Assembly: GCF_000686725.1 (NCBI RefSeq)
Contig: NZ_JMLK01000011.1
Span: forward strand, 1-64,000
Direction: 5' to 3'
From: Clostridium akagii DSM 12554
Lineage (GTDB): Bacteria; Bacillota; Clostridia; Clostridiales; Clostridiaceae
DNA length: 64,000 bases
The translations under genes and the position numbers were made by a program. Shown here piece by piece: positions 33,213-43,630 of the stretch (its first letter is position 1; each line of letters opens with the position of its first letter). Under the pieces are notes generated by a model that had not been told where the DNA came from, did no database searches, and was given only the letters and a program-made list of their open reading frames with translations.

Positions 33213-34732
33213 AAATTGAATAATTTTATTGCTTCACTAGCTTTTATCTTTTTTTGTTCATTTATTTTATAGTTATATTTTGGCATATATTTGCTAATAT
33301 TAAATTTACCCTGGTTTGATTCCACCCAATGAACAATGCTTTTCAAGTCATCTGTTTCTATTTCATAATCAAAAACTGATAAAAGGCGTATATTAAAAAT
33401 TTTGAGATAGATTTTTTTGTGATTTTCCCAAGATAAATAATCATCTGTGGTTTCAAACAACTTGGTTACATATTCTTTCAAAATGTTATTTACAGCATCT
33501 ATGTTTTCATTGTATAAAATATTTATTGATGTAACTTCAGCCATGACTTTAGCAATTTCATTTATGAAATCTTCCTTTATTTGTTTTGCTTCATCCGGTT
33601 TTAGAGAGGAATGAAGTAAAAGTAGAGCTGGATTTTTATAAAATTTACTTTTTAAAAATATTATAAAACTTTCAAAATCTTCTACATTATTACCAATTTC
33701 AATTTCAAATAATATTCTAAAAAATAAATTCCATTGAAAGTCATTATTTATATTCTTTAGTATGAATTCCCCTATGATTTCTGAAAAAGTATCGTTAAAT
33801 GAAGGCTTTCTTTCAAAGAAAATTTCCACACTAAAATCAATTTTATTTTTTGATACTTCATTTAATCTTGAGAAGGTTTTTAAAAGTACACTTGTATAAT
33901 CATCTAAATCTTTAGCATTGTTTGTCCTAAAAATATATTTCATTATTATCTCACAGGATTTTCTGAAATCCACTAGAAATCCTAGATTTTTGTTCATCCT
34001 TTTTGAATATATATCAAAAATGAATATAGACATGAGTTTTTCGGTTTGTAGAGTTTTATTTGATACGCTAAACCCATTAGCTTCAGCCATTTGCTTACAC
34101 ATACCGCTTAGTTGATTATCTATCATGGTAAGACTATTCTTGATAGAACCTAGCATACTGGTTATCATATTGTCATCAAGTAAGTTATAGTTTTTATAGA
34201 TAATTTTATGTTCTATTTCTCCCCAAAACATATTTACTAGAGATTTTATTTGGAGCTCAAAATTAACACGTTGTCCATTTTCTTCATATTGACCATCTAT
34301 TCTATATATTTTAACACCGTTTTTTTGTTCTTGAGGTTGCTTATCTGAAAGATTTAATTTTATGGACTCTGATCCTAAAGAGGAATAAAGATCATCACTT
34401 GAAATTTTATTAAAGAGTTTTTTAATAGATTTATAAATATCCACTTCATCTTCAATAAATCGGCATTCAATTCTTATGCCTATAGTATCAGAAAGATTTT
34501 CAAACAATTCAGTCACAGAATATTTTTTATAGTAAGAATTTCTAAGTATCTTTTCTTTTAAGCTGTTTGAAGATTTAACTCTTGAGGTTATGTTGGAAAA
34601 ACTGTCTTTTTTAGCTAAAAATATATTTCTTAAATATGTACATATAATATTTGAAGCTTTTTCATAAGTACCCGTTTTTTCTTCTAAATTTTTTGTAGCT
34701 TCTTCTATGTAATCAAATATCTTAAGTTCCAT
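33206..34732 (-). CDS. Large protein with RelA/SpoT nucleotidyltransferase domain
   Basis: 508 residues from ATG at 34732, preceded by AGGAGA. Residues about 40-210 match the (p)ppGpp synthetase fold: SRVKSSNSLKEKILRN, DTIGIRIECRF, IYRIDGQYEENGQRVNFELQ and WGEIEHKIIYK. The His-Asp hydrolase domain and the TGS/ACT parts of Rel are absent. The remaining 290 residues are helical (VDFRKSCEIIMKY) and unknown. It could be a small-alarmone-synthetase relative or a pyrophosphokinase toxin of the kind that targets nucleotides or tRNA. No antitoxin gene is obvious; the divergent 114-residue protein at 34909 is the only neighbour. Confidence 0.8.
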   Translation of the reverse strand: MELKIFDYIEEATKNLEEKTGTYEKASNIICTYLRNIFLAKKDSFSNITSRVKSSNSLKEKILRNSYYKKYSVTELFENLSDTIGIRIECRFIEDEVDIYKSIKKLFNKISSDDLYSSLGSESIKLNLSDKQPQEQKNGVKIYRIDGQYEENGQRVNFELQIKSLVNMFWGEIEHKIIYKNYNLLDDNMITSMLGSIKNSLTMIDNQLSGMCKQMAEANGFSVSNKTLQTEKLMSIFIFDIYSKRMNKNLGFLVDFRKSCEIIMKYIFRTNNAKDLDDYTSVLLKTFSRLNEVSKNKIDFSVEIFFERKPSFNDTFSEIIGEFILKNINNDFQWNLFFRILFEIEIGNNVEDFESFIIFLKSKFYKNPALLLLHSSLKPDEAKQIKEDFINEIAKVMAEVTSINILYNENIDAVNNILKEYVTKLFETTDDYLSWENHKKIYLKIFNIRLLSVFDYEIETDDLKSIVHWVESNQGKFNISKYMPKYNYKINEQKKIKASEAIKLFNFK

Positions 34733-34908
34733 CTGCAAAATCTCCTGATTTATATATTTTTTTTCATTATAGCATAGAAGCAAAATACACTTAAGTATAT
34801 TGAAAAAAATAAATATCAATAGAGGAGTTTTATATATTTTGTAGAATTATTTATAATAAATATAAAAATATTGTTTTGGTACTGTGAATTAATTTGGAGG
34901 TGAAACTG

Positions 34909-35253
34909 TTGTTATGTAATACTAACTTAAGTATCTCTTTGAAAAATGAAATAGGACAGTATAAAATAAAAAATTTCAATCTGTTTCAAATTAATAGACT
35001 GAATGATATGTTTCCTGATTTTAATGTTTATTTGACTAACAATATAGAAATAGAACTAAAACTCAAGTGCCCAATTTGTGATAGATATCATTGCTATAAA
35101 TTCAGAATAATGGATTTGATAAATAGTAAAATGCTTTTAGGTGGTTGTGAGTATTCTGGAATAACAATAATTTATATTGGAAATACCAAAAGCATTTATG
35201 AAACAATAAATAAATATAAGGAAATAAAGAATATGGTATATGCTATGATATAG
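34909..35253 (+). CDS. Unrecognised small protein with CPxC zinc-finger-like motif
   Basis: 114 residues from TTG at 34909, chosen because GGAGGTG lies seven bases upstream; the TTG at 34894 overlaps that site. One short CPICDRYHC segment (residues about 56-64) could bind metal with later CEY. The rest is strand-helix with no family match. It is divergent from the RelA/SpoT-domain gene. The following 35254-35526 stretch is AT-rich and shows no gene. Confidence 0.6.
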   Translation: MLCNTNLSISLKNEIGQYKIKNFNLFQINRLNDMFPDFNVYLTNNIEIELKLKCPICDRYHCYKFRIMDLINSKMLLGGCEYSGITIIYIGNTKSIYETINKYKEIKNMVYAMI

Positions 35254-35526
35254 TGGCGATAAATAATATGAATGACACATTAATATTATGATTTCAAATT
35301 ATTTTCAGAGTTTAATATACAAGAAAAGTATTGTTTTAAAACATTTTTAAGGTTATTATAGATGAGAATAGAAAATGATATTTTAAAGTTTTAAAAAGTT
35401 GATAGATTGTAATATATGGTTACAGTTTAAAAAAAGTATTCATATCTCTACTAATTCTTTTTAAATTTCTAACAAGTAATATCAAAATACAAGAATATCA
35501 GAATATAATACGGAGGTGTTTTCTTT

Positions 35527-37065
35527 TTGTATAATGGCGACTTAGAAAGTATGACCCTTGTTCAGATTAAAGAGACAGCAAAAGGGCTTGGAATAAAGAA
35601 TTTATCAAAATTCAGAAAAAAAGAGCTCATTGATGAGATAAATAGGGTATCCCCTGTTTCTATAGAAAAAAACGGGGTTGTGTTAAGAGAAAAAATAACT
35701 CCTAAAAGTGGCGAAAATGTTACAATTGTGGAGAACAAAATAGAAGCGATAAGTTCAATTAATAGTGTGAATGAGGATTCTAGTAATGAAGAAAATGTAA
35801 TAAAAAATACTGAAAGTGTAAGCAATGTTGAAGATAAAGATATTGATTCAACTAAAAACAATTCAGAAACATTAACAAATAATATTTCCGATAAAGTGGT
35901 AAGAGAAGAAAAAAATGAAAAATTCAAAGAAATGGTAAACGATTCAGATTCAGCAAAAGGTGTTTTAGAACTTGTTGATAATAACAATTTCGGATTTTTG
36001 CGCGGAAAAAATTATTTAACAAGTACTGACGATATATATGTTTCTCCATCACAAATAAGAAGATTTAATCTTAAAACTGGTGATGAGGTTTCAGGAAAAG
36101 TTAGAACTCCTAAAGAGGGAGAAAAATTTAAGGCACTTTTATATGTTGAAAGTGTTAATGGCGAACATCCTCAAAAAGCTGTTGGAAGAAAGCCATTTGA
36201 AACTTTAATACCAATTTATCCTAATAAAAGAATGAAACTTGAAAAAAATGAAAGAGAACTGTCTACAAGACTTATGGACCTTATGGCGCCAATTGGAAAA
36301 GGTCAAAGAGGTATGATTGTAGCACCACCTAAAGCTGGTAAAACTACACTTCTAAAAACTGTGGCTCAAAGTATATCCTTAAACCATCCAGAAGTGAAAC
36401 TTATAGTAGTTCTAATAGATGAAAGACCAGAAGAAGTTACAGATATGAAAGATTCTATAAAAGGTGAAGTTATTTATTCAACTTTTGATGAGGAACCAGA
36501 TCATCACACAAAGGTTGCTTATATGGTATTAGAACGAGCAAAGAGAATGGTAGAGCAAGGTCAGGATGTAATAATCCTTCTAGACAGCTTAACAAGACTT
36601 GCAAGGGCTTACAATCTTACAATAACTCCAACAGGAAGAACTTTATCAGGAGGACTTGATCCTGGAGCATTACTTATGCCAAAAAAATTCTTTGGAGCAG
36701 CAAGAAATATCAAAGAAGGCGGAAGTCTTACAATACTCGCTACAGTGCTTGTAGATACAGGAAGTAGAATGGATGATATGATTTTTGAAGAATTTAAGGG
36801 TACTGGTAATATGGAAGTACATCTTGATAGAAAACTTCAGGAAAGAAGAATTTTCCCTGCCATTGATATTTATAAATCTGGAACAAGAAAAGAAAAACTT
36901 CTTTTATCACAAGAAGAGTATGATGCAGCATTTTCAATTAGAAGAACATTATATAGTGAAAATAATACTCAAGGTGTAACTGAAAAACTTATAAATCTTA
37001 TGAGTAAAACCAGGACAAATAAGGATTTAGCAGATATTATAAACAAAGAAAAATGGGAAAGATAA
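35527..37065 (+). CDS. rho: Transcription termination factor Rho, with long N-terminal insert
   Basis: 512 residues versus about 420 in E. coli and B. subtilis. Residues 1-45 are the Rho_N SAP-like segment ([20 protein letters not shown]). Residues about 50-140 are an Asn/Ser/Glu-rich, low-complexity insert. RNA-binding and ATPase parts follow: [38 protein letters not shown] (Walker A) and [16 protein letters not shown] start with CGGAGGTG upstream. The insert resembles the low-complexity region reported in clostridial Rho that includes a prion-like segment in C. botulinum. It terminates transcripts in the cytoplasm. Confidence 0.94.
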   Translation: MYNGDLESMTLVQIKETAKGLGIKNLSKFRKKELIDEINRVSPVSIEKNGVVLREKITPKSGENVTIVENKIEAISSINSVNEDSSNEENVIKNTESVSNVEDKDIDSTKNNSETLTNNISDKVVREEKNEKFKEMVNDSDSAKGVLELVDNNNFGFLRGKNYLTSTDDIYVSPSQIRRFNLKTGDEVSGKVRTPKEGEKFKALLYVESVNGEHPQKAVGRKPFETLIPIYPNKRMKLEKNERELSTRLMDLMAPIGKGQRGMIVAPPKAGKTTLLKTVAQSISLNHPEVKLIVVLIDERPEEVTDMKDSIKGEVIYSTFDEEPDHHTKVAYMVLERAKRMVEQGQDVIILLDSLTRLARAYNLTITPTGRTLSGGLDPGALLMPKKFFGAARNIKEGGSLTILATVLVDTGSRMDDMIFEEFKGTGNMEVHLDRKLQERRIFPAIDIYKSGTRKEKLLLSQEEYDAAFSIRRTLYSENNTQGVTEKLINLMSKTRTNKDLADIINKEKWER

Positions 37066-37080
37066 AATCTTTCCCATTTA
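37051..37080. terminator. Hairpin at the end of rho
   Basis: aaatgggaaagat and atctttcccattt form a perfect stem overlapping the rho stop codon, with no long T-run. It lies between convergent rho and rpmE. Confidence 0.7.
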
Positions 37081-37092
37081 ATATTACAAATA

Positions 37093-37305
37093 TTATTCTT
37101 CTTCTGATAAGTTGTATTTCTTTCTGAATCTTTCAACTCTTCCACCAACGTCAACAAAATTCTGATGACCAGTGAAGAAAGGATGACATTTTGAACAAAT
37201 ATCAACTTTAAGTTCTTCTTTAGTTGAACCTGTTATAAAAGTATTTCCACATGCACATTTAACAACTGTATCATGATAGTATGCTGGTTGTATGCCTTCT
37301 TTCAC
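37093..37305 (-). CDS. rpmE: 50S ribosomal protein L31 (zinc-binding form)
   Basis: 70 residues from GTG at 37305, which has AGAGGTG six bases upstream; the ATG at 37323 would add six residues not usual for L31. Motifs: [24 protein letters not shown] and [13 protein letters not shown]. The four Cys (CxC and CxxC) are the zinc-binding C+ type. The gene is on the minus strand, convergent with rho, whereas in bacilli rho and rpmE point the same way. It binds the large ribosomal subunit. Confidence 0.95.
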   Translation of the reverse strand: MKEGIQPAYYHDTVVKCACGNTFITGSTKEELKVDICSKCHPFFTGHQNFVDVGGRVERFRKKYNLSEEE

Positions 37306-37485
37306 GTTTTTCACCTCTTTCAAATTACATGATAAATTACAATATCAACTTTCATATTATATCATAGGTAAGAGATTATAGTCAATAACCATACATGATT
37401 TTAAAAAGTACTCTTTAATAAATACATTACATCTGTTAAAATGTATATGTTTATAGTAGCATAACATTAAGGAGGAAATACAAAT

Positions 37486-38073
37486 ATGTACGGACCAAAA
37501 AATCATGGCTGGATAGAGGTAGTTGTTGGACCTATGTATAGTGGGAAATCAGAAGAGATTATAAGGCGGATAAGAAGGGCTAAAATAGCAAGGCAAAAGG
37601 TTCAGGTGTTTAAACCTGAAATTGATATTAGATATGGTAAAGACGATGTAGTTTCTCACTGTGGAGAGAAGGAAGAAGCAATTCCAATAAATAACAGTAA
37701 TGATATTGTTAGGTTATTAGAACACGATACTGATGTGGTAGCTGTAGATGAAGTCCAATTTTTAGATGATGGCATTGTTGGAGTACTAAATAAAATTGCT
37801 GATCAAAATAAAAGAGTTATATGTGCAGGACTAGATATGGATTTTAGAGGAGAACCTTTTGGTTGTGTTCCAAAACTTATGGCAATTGCTGAGTTTGTTG
37901 ATAAGATACAGGCAATTTGTATAGTATGTGGTAATCCTGCCACAAGGACTCAAAGGTTAATCAATGGAAAACCAGTAATTTATAGTGATAAAATAGTACT
38001 TATAGGAGCTACAGAATCCTATGAAGCAAGATGTAGAAAGTGTCATGATGTTCCTAAAAAAGATGGGGTGTGA
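37486..38073 (+). CDS. tdk: Thymidine kinase
   Basis: 195 residues, type II thymidine kinase. [17 protein letters not shown] is the P-loop, [12 protein letters not shown] the Asp-Glu motif and [13 protein letters not shown] the lasso region. Cysteines in CIVCGNPA and CRKC make the zinc site. It phosphorylates deoxythymidine for nucleotide salvage. RBS AAGGAGG is upstream. It overlaps the region before the DUF1385 gene, where its stop sits inside the next ribosome site, so the two are coupled. Confidence 0.96.
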   Translation: MYGPKNHGWIEVVVGPMYSGKSEEIIRRIRRAKIARQKVQVFKPEIDIRYGKDDVVSHCGEKEEAIPINNSNDIVRLLEHDTDVVAVDEVQFLDDGIVGVLNKIADQNKRVICAGLDMDFRGEPFGCVPKLMAIAEFVDKIQAICIVCGNPATRTQRLINGKPVIYSDKIVLIGATESYEARCRKCHDVPKKDGV

Positions 38074-38075
38074 AA

Positions 38076-38987
38076 ATGGATAAAAAACGTTCAGTAGGTG
38101 GACAGGCTGTAATTGAAGGCGTAATGATGAGAGGAATTAAAGGTATTGCAACTGCAGTTAGAAAGAGTGACGGAAGCATAGTGGTTGATTTAAAAGAGAC
38201 AGTACCATTTACAAAAAGAAATAAATTCTTAGGCTTACCTATTATAAGAGGATTTGTTTCTCTTGTAGAATCAATGGTAGTTGGTATACAAACCTTGAAT
38301 TATTCTGCTTCATTCTTTGAAGATGAGGAAGAAAGCACTCCATCTAAGTTTGATGCGTTTTTTAATAGACTGTTTAAAGACAAGGCTGAGGAAGTAATTA
38401 TGGGAGTCACTATGTTTATATCTTTAGTTCTTGCTGTAGGTATTTTCTTTATATTGCCTACTTTGGCTGCAAACATGTTTAAAAAGTTAGATGTTAAAAA
38501 CCCAGTGGTACTAAACTTAATAGAGGGATTAATTAGAGTAGTTATATTTATTGGATATTTGATATTAATAGGAAAAATGGAAGACATACAAAGACTTTTT
38601 CAGTATCATGGAGCGGAGCACAAAACTATATTTTGTTATGAACACAATGAGGAACTTATTCCTAAAAATGCAAAAGAGTATTCAAGGTTCCATCCTAGGT
38701 GTGGAACAAATTTTATGTTTTTGGTTATGATAGTAAGTATATTGATTTTTTCTCTTACTGGATGGAAATCTTTGAGTTTCAGAATTCTTTCTAGAATTAT
38801 ATTACTTCCAGTTGTATCTGGATTAACCTATGAAGTAATAAAACTCATGGGAAGAAGTGATAATAAATTGCTTCAAATGTTTGCATATCCTGGATTGATG
38901 TTGCAAAAACTAACTACAAGGGAGCCGGATGATAGTCAACTTGAGGTTGCGATTCAGGCGTTAAAGGCTGCGGAAGGTATGGAATAA
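38076..38987 (+). CDS. DUF1385 (YqhQ-like) membrane protein
   Basis: 303 residues from ATG at 38076, with GGGGTG just upstream; GTG at 38070 is an alternative. GGQAVIEGVMMRG is the family's N-terminal signature, LGLPIIRGFVSLVESM follows, and YHGAEHKTIFCYE with FHPRCGTNFMF marks the middle. Four or five membrane segments are visible between about 100 and 270. Family members lie beside prmC and prfA in many Firmicutes, as here; the function is unknown. Confidence 0.9.
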   Translation: MDKKRSVGGQAVIEGVMMRGIKGIATAVRKSDGSIVVDLKETVPFTKRNKFLGLPIIRGFVSLVESMVVGIQTLNYSASFFEDEEESTPSKFDAFFNRLFKDKAEEVIMGVTMFISLVLAVGIFFILPTLAANMFKKLDVKNPVVLNLIEGLIRVVIFIGYLILIGKMEDIQRLFQYHGAEHKTIFCYEHNEELIPKNAKEYSRFHPRCGTNFMFLVMIVSILIFSLTGWKSLSFRILSRIILLPVVSGLTYEVIKLMGRSDNKLLQMFAYPGLMLQKLTTREPDDSQLEVAIQALKAAEGME

Positions 38988-38989
38988 TA

Positions 38990-39838
38990 ATGAAGATTCA
39001 AGAACTTTTGAAATTAGGATATGAACTTTTAAAAAAAGTTAATATTGAAACATATATGATTGATAGTCAACTTATTTTATGTAAGGTTTTAAATGTAGAT
39101 AAATTGTTTATAATTACTAATAGAAATTTACAAGTTGGAGATAATGAGGTAAAAGAATATATAAGGTTAATAAAATTAAGAGAAAAAAAAATGCCTGTTA
39201 AATATATTCTTCAAAGTGCTGAATTTATGGGAATAGATTTTTTTGTAAAAGAAGGAGTTCTTATACCAAGAATGGATACAGAAATTCTTGTAGAGGAAGC
39301 CATTGATGAAATTAAAGCCAATAGGTACAAAACAGTTTGTGATTTATGTTGTGGGAGTGGTGCTATTGGGATATCATTAGCACATTATATAGAAGATATA
39401 AATATAATTTGTTATGATATTTCAGATATTGCACTTGAAGTTACTGAAAAAAATATAAATATGTTGCAGTTTCATGATAGAATAGAAGTATATGAAAGTG
39501 ATTTACTTAGTGAAGCAACTAAGAGCAATAGGAAATTTGATATTATAGTTTCCAACCCTCCATATATTAAAGAGGATGTTATAGACACACTAATGGAAGA
39601 TGTTAAGGATTATGAGCCATTTATAGCGCTATCTGGCGGAGAAGATGGACTTGATTTTTATAGAAAAATTGTATTACAATCCAAAGGTGTTTTAAACCAT
39701 GGTGGTTCTTTGGTATTTGAGATAGGGTATGACCAACGAGAAGCTGTAATGAATATAATGGAAGAAAATGAATTTAAAAATATTCAATTTATAAAAGACC
39801 TATCAGGAAATGATAGAGTAGTTAAAGGGAGATTTTAA
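38990..39838 (+). CDS. prmC: Peptide chain release factor N5-glutamine methyltransferase
   Basis: 282 residues. SAM-binding motif CDLCCGSGAIGISLA and the catalytic SNPPYIKE are present, along with RMDTEILVEEA. It methylates the Gln of the GGQ motif in release factors. It follows the DUF1385 gene by two bases and precedes prfA by 90, so enzyme and substrate are encoded together. Confidence 0.96.
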   Translation: MKIQELLKLGYELLKKVNIETYMIDSQLILCKVLNVDKLFIITNRNLQVGDNEVKEYIRLIKLREKKMPVKYILQSAEFMGIDFFVKEGVLIPRMDTEILVEEAIDEIKANRYKTVCDLCCGSGAIGISLAHYIEDINIICYDISDIALEVTEKNINMLQFHDRIEVYESDLLSEATKSNRKFDIIVSNPPYIKEDVIDTLMEDVKDYEPFIALSGGEDGLDFYRKIVLQSKGVLNHGGSLVFEIGYDQREAVMNIMEENEFKNIQFIKDLSGNDRVVKGRF

Positions 39839-39928
39839 GATGGTGATAAAGTGGATTTTGTGGTTATAGCGACTCTATCGCACTATAATTCAAAATTAAT
39901 AAAAATATAAATACGGAGTGATAAAATA

Positions 39929-41008
39929 ATGCTTGAGAGACTCAATTTTATAGAAAATAAATATGAAGAACTTTCAGTCAAAATTAGTGACCCAACAATT
40001 ATGGCAGATCAGAAAGAATGGCAGAAGCTTTGCAAGGAGCATTCTGACTTAGAAACGTTAGTTGATAAATATAGAGAATATAAAAAAGCTAAAGAAGATC
40101 TAGAAGCTGACCATGAAATGTTAAGGGAAAAGATTGAAAAAGAATTAGAAGAAATGGTTCAAGAAGAAATAAAAGAACTAGAACAAAGCGTTGTAAAATA
40201 CGAAGAAGAACTTAAAATATTACTTCTACCAAAGGATCCAAATGATAACAAAAATGTTTTCATGGAAATTAGAGGTGGTGCTGGTGGAGAAGAAGCTGCA
40301 CTTTTTGCTGCTAACCTTTTTAGAATGTATACAAGATATGCTGAAATTAGAGGTTGGAAGATAGAAGTAATGAGTGCCAACGAAACTGACATTGGTGGTT
40401 TTAAAGAAATTGTGTTTATGATAAAGGGTCAAGGTGCATATAGTAGACTTAAATTTGAAAATGGAGCACATAGAGTTCAAAGGGTTCCAGATACAGAATC
40501 AAGTGGTAGAATTCATACTTCAGCAGCAACGGTAGCGGTTATGCCTGAGGTTGATGATGTAGAAATTGATATTAGTCCAAATGATTTAAGAATAGATGTG
40601 TTTAGAGCTTCAGGACATGGTGGACAGTGTGTAAATACTACAGATTCAGCAGTAAGAATTACACATCTTCCAACAGGACTTGTTGTTTCATGTCAAGATG
40701 AAAAACGACAACTTAAAAACAAGGAAAAAGCAATGAAGGTTTTAAAGGCTAGACTTTTTGAAAGAGCTCAAAATGAAAGATCAGCAGGGATTGCAGAAGA
40801 CAGAAAAAGTAAGGTTGGAACTGGAGACAGAAGTGAAAGAATAAGAACTTACAATTATCCTCAAGGAAGAGTTACAGATCATAGAATAGGTCTAACTCTT
40901 TATAAACTTGAATCTTTTCTTAATGGAGAAATAGATGAAATTATTGATTCACTTATTACTGAAGATCAGGCTGAAAAAATGCAATCAGTAGGGAATGAAG
41001 CAGTATAA
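39929..41008 (+). CDS. prfA: Peptide chain release factor 1
   Basis: 359 residues. The catalytic GGQ lies in [19 protein letters not shown]; after the GGQ the usual His is Cys. The domain-1 coiled region and [12 protein letters not shown] lead in, and a basic [19 protein letters not shown] ends the core. It recognises UAA and UAG and releases the nascent chain on the ribosome. CGGAGTG precedes ATG. Confidence 0.97.
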   Translation: MLERLNFIENKYEELSVKISDPTIMADQKEWQKLCKEHSDLETLVDKYREYKKAKEDLEADHEMLREKIEKELEEMVQEEIKELEQSVVKYEEELKILLLPKDPNDNKNVFMEIRGGAGGEEAALFAANLFRMYTRYAEIRGWKIEVMSANETDIGGFKEIVFMIKGQGAYSRLKFENGAHRVQRVPDTESSGRIHTSAATVAVMPEVDDVEIDISPNDLRIDVFRASGHGGQCVNTTDSAVRITHLPTGLVVSCQDEKRQLKNKEKAMKVLKARLFERAQNERSAGIAEDRKSKVGTGDRSERIRTYNYPQGRVTDHRIGLTLYKLESFLNGEIDEIIDSLITEDQAEKMQSVGNEAV

Positions 41009-41052
41009 TATTAGGTTTCTATTGTGATTGATATTTATCTGGAGGTAGAATT

Positions 41053-41637
41053 ATGAATGTAGACAAAGCTATAAAAAAACAAACATCCAGATACAAAAGA
41101 TTTGTTCTAGCTATTTGTTTATTATTTATTGTTCTCCCAGTTATTTTATATATATCAAGGCAGACAAATTTATTTTTTATAATTTATTTATTTGTCATAG
41201 AAATGTTAATACTACTATTTTTAGTGTTTATGAAAAACAACCAAGTACTTGATTATAAAGTTGATGCATATAAAATAAGTATAACAATAGGATTTCCTAT
41301 AAAAACTATAAATTTACCCTGTGAAAAAGTGGAGTTAGTTCACGCAGAGGGAAGTGGTAAAGATATAAAACTTGTTTTAATAGGTAAATCAAAACTTAGA
41401 AATAAGTATGTTAGACCCATAGACATTGAATTTTTAAAGGAAAATCCATATGCTGGCTATTATTACGGTAAATTAAAAAAAAGGAATCCAGAGACACAAT
41501 ATTTTTATACAATAATAAGTAGAGGCGGATATAAAAAATATCCGCTTCTAAATGAGATATATAGAAGTTGTACAGCCTTGTCATTTACCGAAGAAGCAAT
41601 ATCAAGGATAAAGGAATATAGAAATATCATTGAATAA
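41053..41637 (+). CDS. Unrecognised membrane protein with PH-like domain
   Basis: 194 residues. Two membrane segments at about 17-33 (LAICLLFIVLPVILYIS) and 40-57 (FFIIYLFVIEMLILLFLV) precede a soluble part of about 130 residues with beta-strand pattern (VDAYKISITIGFPIKTINL, KLVLIGKSKLR), which resembles the bacterial PH-type domains that follow two helices. No function can be assigned. GGAGGT precedes ATG. It lies 45 bases after prfA. Confidence 0.6.
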   Translation: MNVDKAIKKQTSRYKRFVLAICLLFIVLPVILYISRQTNLFFIIYLFVIEMLILLFLVFMKNNQVLDYKVDAYKISITIGFPIKTINLPCEKVELVHAEGSGKDIKLVLIGKSKLRNKYVRPIDIEFLKENPYAGYYYGKLKKRNPETQYFYTIISRGGYKKYPLLNEIYRSCTALSFTEEAISRIKEYRNIIE

Positions 41638-41683
41638 ACCTGCATATCTATAATTAGAGAATATAGATATGGAGGTGTATTTT

Positions 41684-42409
41684 TTGAATATAAATATAAT
41701 ACTATTTTTATTTTTAAGTGTTGTCTCACTTTTAGGTACTCTTATTGGGTCTGCCTTAGGACTTCTTATAAAAAATCCATCCAAAAGGCTTTTAGGTGCC
41801 ATGATTGGATTTGCCGCAGGGTTAATGCTTTCTGTAGTAGTTTTTGATTTGATTCCAGAGTGTTTAAAAAAATGGAGTTTTAATAATACTATTATGAGTA
41901 TAATAGCAGGGATAATAATTATTTATTTTGGGGACAACTTATTAAATAAAAAAAACATATGTGCAAATAAGCATTTGCAGGTGGCGATATTAACAGCAGT
42001 AGGACTTATGCTACATAACTTTCCAGAAGGAATAATTATGGGATGTTCTTTTCTTGTTGGAGGTAGTCTTGGAGTGAAAATGTGTATACTTATTGCTATA
42101 CATGATGTACCAGAGGGATTAGCCGTCACAGCACCAATGGTTGCCTCGAAAATTAATCCAGTAAAAATATTTATATATACAGCAATAACGGCTTTGCCAA
42201 CGGCATTTGGTGCGGCTATTGGTCTTTTTATTGGGGGAATATCTAAAGCAATACTAGGAAGCAGTCTTGGACTAGCTTCTGGAATAATGATTTATGTAGT
42301 GTTTTTCGGAATGATACCTGAGGCAATGAAGCTTTGGGGGGGGCGAATGAGTAAGATGGGCATTTTGTTAGGAGTCTTACTTGGATTTACCATGTGTACA
42401 AATTTATAA
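41684..42409 (+). CDS. ZIP-family metal (zinc) transporter
   Basis: 241 residues from TTG at 41684, with GGAGGTG six bases upstream; the ATG at 41669 overlaps that site. Eight membrane helices are expected. The two ZIP metal motifs are present: HNFPEGIIMG in helix four and HDVPEGLAVTAP in helix five. It should import zinc or other divalent metal. The cytoplasmic loop between helices three and four is short (NLLNKKNICANK). Confidence 0.92.
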   Translation: MNINIILFLFLSVVSLLGTLIGSALGLLIKNPSKRLLGAMIGFAAGLMLSVVVFDLIPECLKKWSFNNTIMSIIAGIIIIYFGDNLLNKKNICANKHLQVAILTAVGLMLHNFPEGIIMGCSFLVGGSLGVKMCILIAIHDVPEGLAVTAPMVASKINPVKIFIYTAITALPTAFGAAIGLFIGGISKAILGSSLGLASGIMIYVVFFGMIPEAMKLWGGRMSKMGILLGVLLGFTMCTNL

Positions 42410-42524
42410 TATTACTATTTGACATCAATGGCAATCAAAGAGTAAAATTTAAGTGTTATAACGTATATTGGCATCATGAAAAAATAATTTCTGATGTCTT
42501 AGTTTAAGAGGTGTGTGAACATAG

Positions 42525-43577
42525 ATGAATACTAAAATAGAGATTTTAGATAGTAAAAAGCTAGATAAAAATATACTTTTAAATATTGGAGATATAATAA
42601 AAAAAGGAGGATTGGTAGCCTTCCCAACTGAAACAGTATATGGCCTTGGAGCAAATGCACTTGATCCTGAAGCTGTGAAAAAAATATTTATAGCCAAGGG
42701 AAGACCACAAGATAATCCACTTATTGTCCATATAGCTGATTTTCAGGAGATATATGAATTGGTAAATGAAGTACCACATGTTGCTAAAAAACTCATGGAA
42801 AGTTTTTGGCCTGGACCAATGACTATAATATTGAATAAAAAACCAATAATCCCAGATATAACTTCTGCTGGTTTAATGTCCGTAGGTATTAGAATGCCAA
42901 GTAGTATTATAGCTAGAGAAATAATAAAGGCTGCGGGTGTACCAATAGCAGCTCCATCCGCAAATATTTCTGGAAAACCTAGTCCTACAGATGTCCAAAG
43001 GTGTATTGATGATTTATTTGGGAAAATTCAATGCATAGTAGGTGGAGAAGTATCAGAAATAGGTCTTGAATCCACAATAATTGATTGTACTGTTGTTCCT
43101 CCGTGTGTACTAAGACCAGGTGGAGTAACATTAGAAATGCTAAGAACAATAGATAGTGACATATATATTGACAAGGCTATAATGGAAAAGCCAAAGTCAG
43201 ATTTAGTGCCGAAAGCCCCTGGAATGAAATACAGGCATTATGCACCCAAAGCACCTGTAACAATTGTTAAAGGAGATTTAAAAAAAACTGTTGCAAAAAT
43301 CAATGAAATAGTGCAAAATTATATAGGCAAAGGCAAGAAAGTTGGAATTATGGCTACTGAGGAAACTAAAAATCAGTATACTGCAGAACTTGTTATATCA
43401 CTTGGAACTAGGAAAGATATTAAATCAATAGGAAAAAATCTTTTTGAAACTTTAAGATGTTTTGATGATACAGATATTGATGTTATAATATCAGAGGCCT
43501 TCGATGAAAGTGGTTTTGGAGTAGCAATCATGAATAGATTAAACAAATCTGCAGGTTTTAACATAATAGATGTTTAG
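42525..43577 (+). CDS. L-threonylcarbamoyladenylate synthase (Sua5/YwlC type)
   Basis: 350 residues. The YrdC domain carries KKGGLVAFPTETVYGLGANA, FIAKGRPQDNPLIVHI and PSANISGKPSPTD; the C-terminal Sua5 extension (LVPKAPGMKYRHYAPKAP onward) distinguishes it from short TsaC. It makes threonylcarbamoyl-AMP for the universal t6A37 modification of tRNAs. AGAGGTG is upstream. The neighbouring tyrosine phosphatase and rpiB are the conserved partners (ywlC-ywlE-ywlF order). Confidence 0.95.
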   Translation: MNTKIEILDSKKLDKNILLNIGDIIKKGGLVAFPTETVYGLGANALDPEAVKKIFIAKGRPQDNPLIVHIADFQEIYELVNEVPHVAKKLMESFWPGPMTIILNKKPIIPDITSAGLMSVGIRMPSSIIAREIIKAAGVPIAAPSANISGKPSPTDVQRCIDDLFGKIQCIVGGEVSEIGLESTIIDCTVVPPCVLRPGGVTLEMLRTIDSDIYIDKAIMEKPKSDLVPKAPGMKYRHYAPKAPVTIVKGDLKKTVAKINEIVQNYIGKGKKVGIMATEETKNQYTAELVISLGTRKDIKSIGKNLFETLRCFDDTDIDVIISEAFDESGFGVAIMNRLNKSAGFNIIDV

Positions 43578-43630
43578 TTTGAATCATTGATAAATATTGA
43601 GAAAAATAGGACTGATATAGGAGGAAGAGG

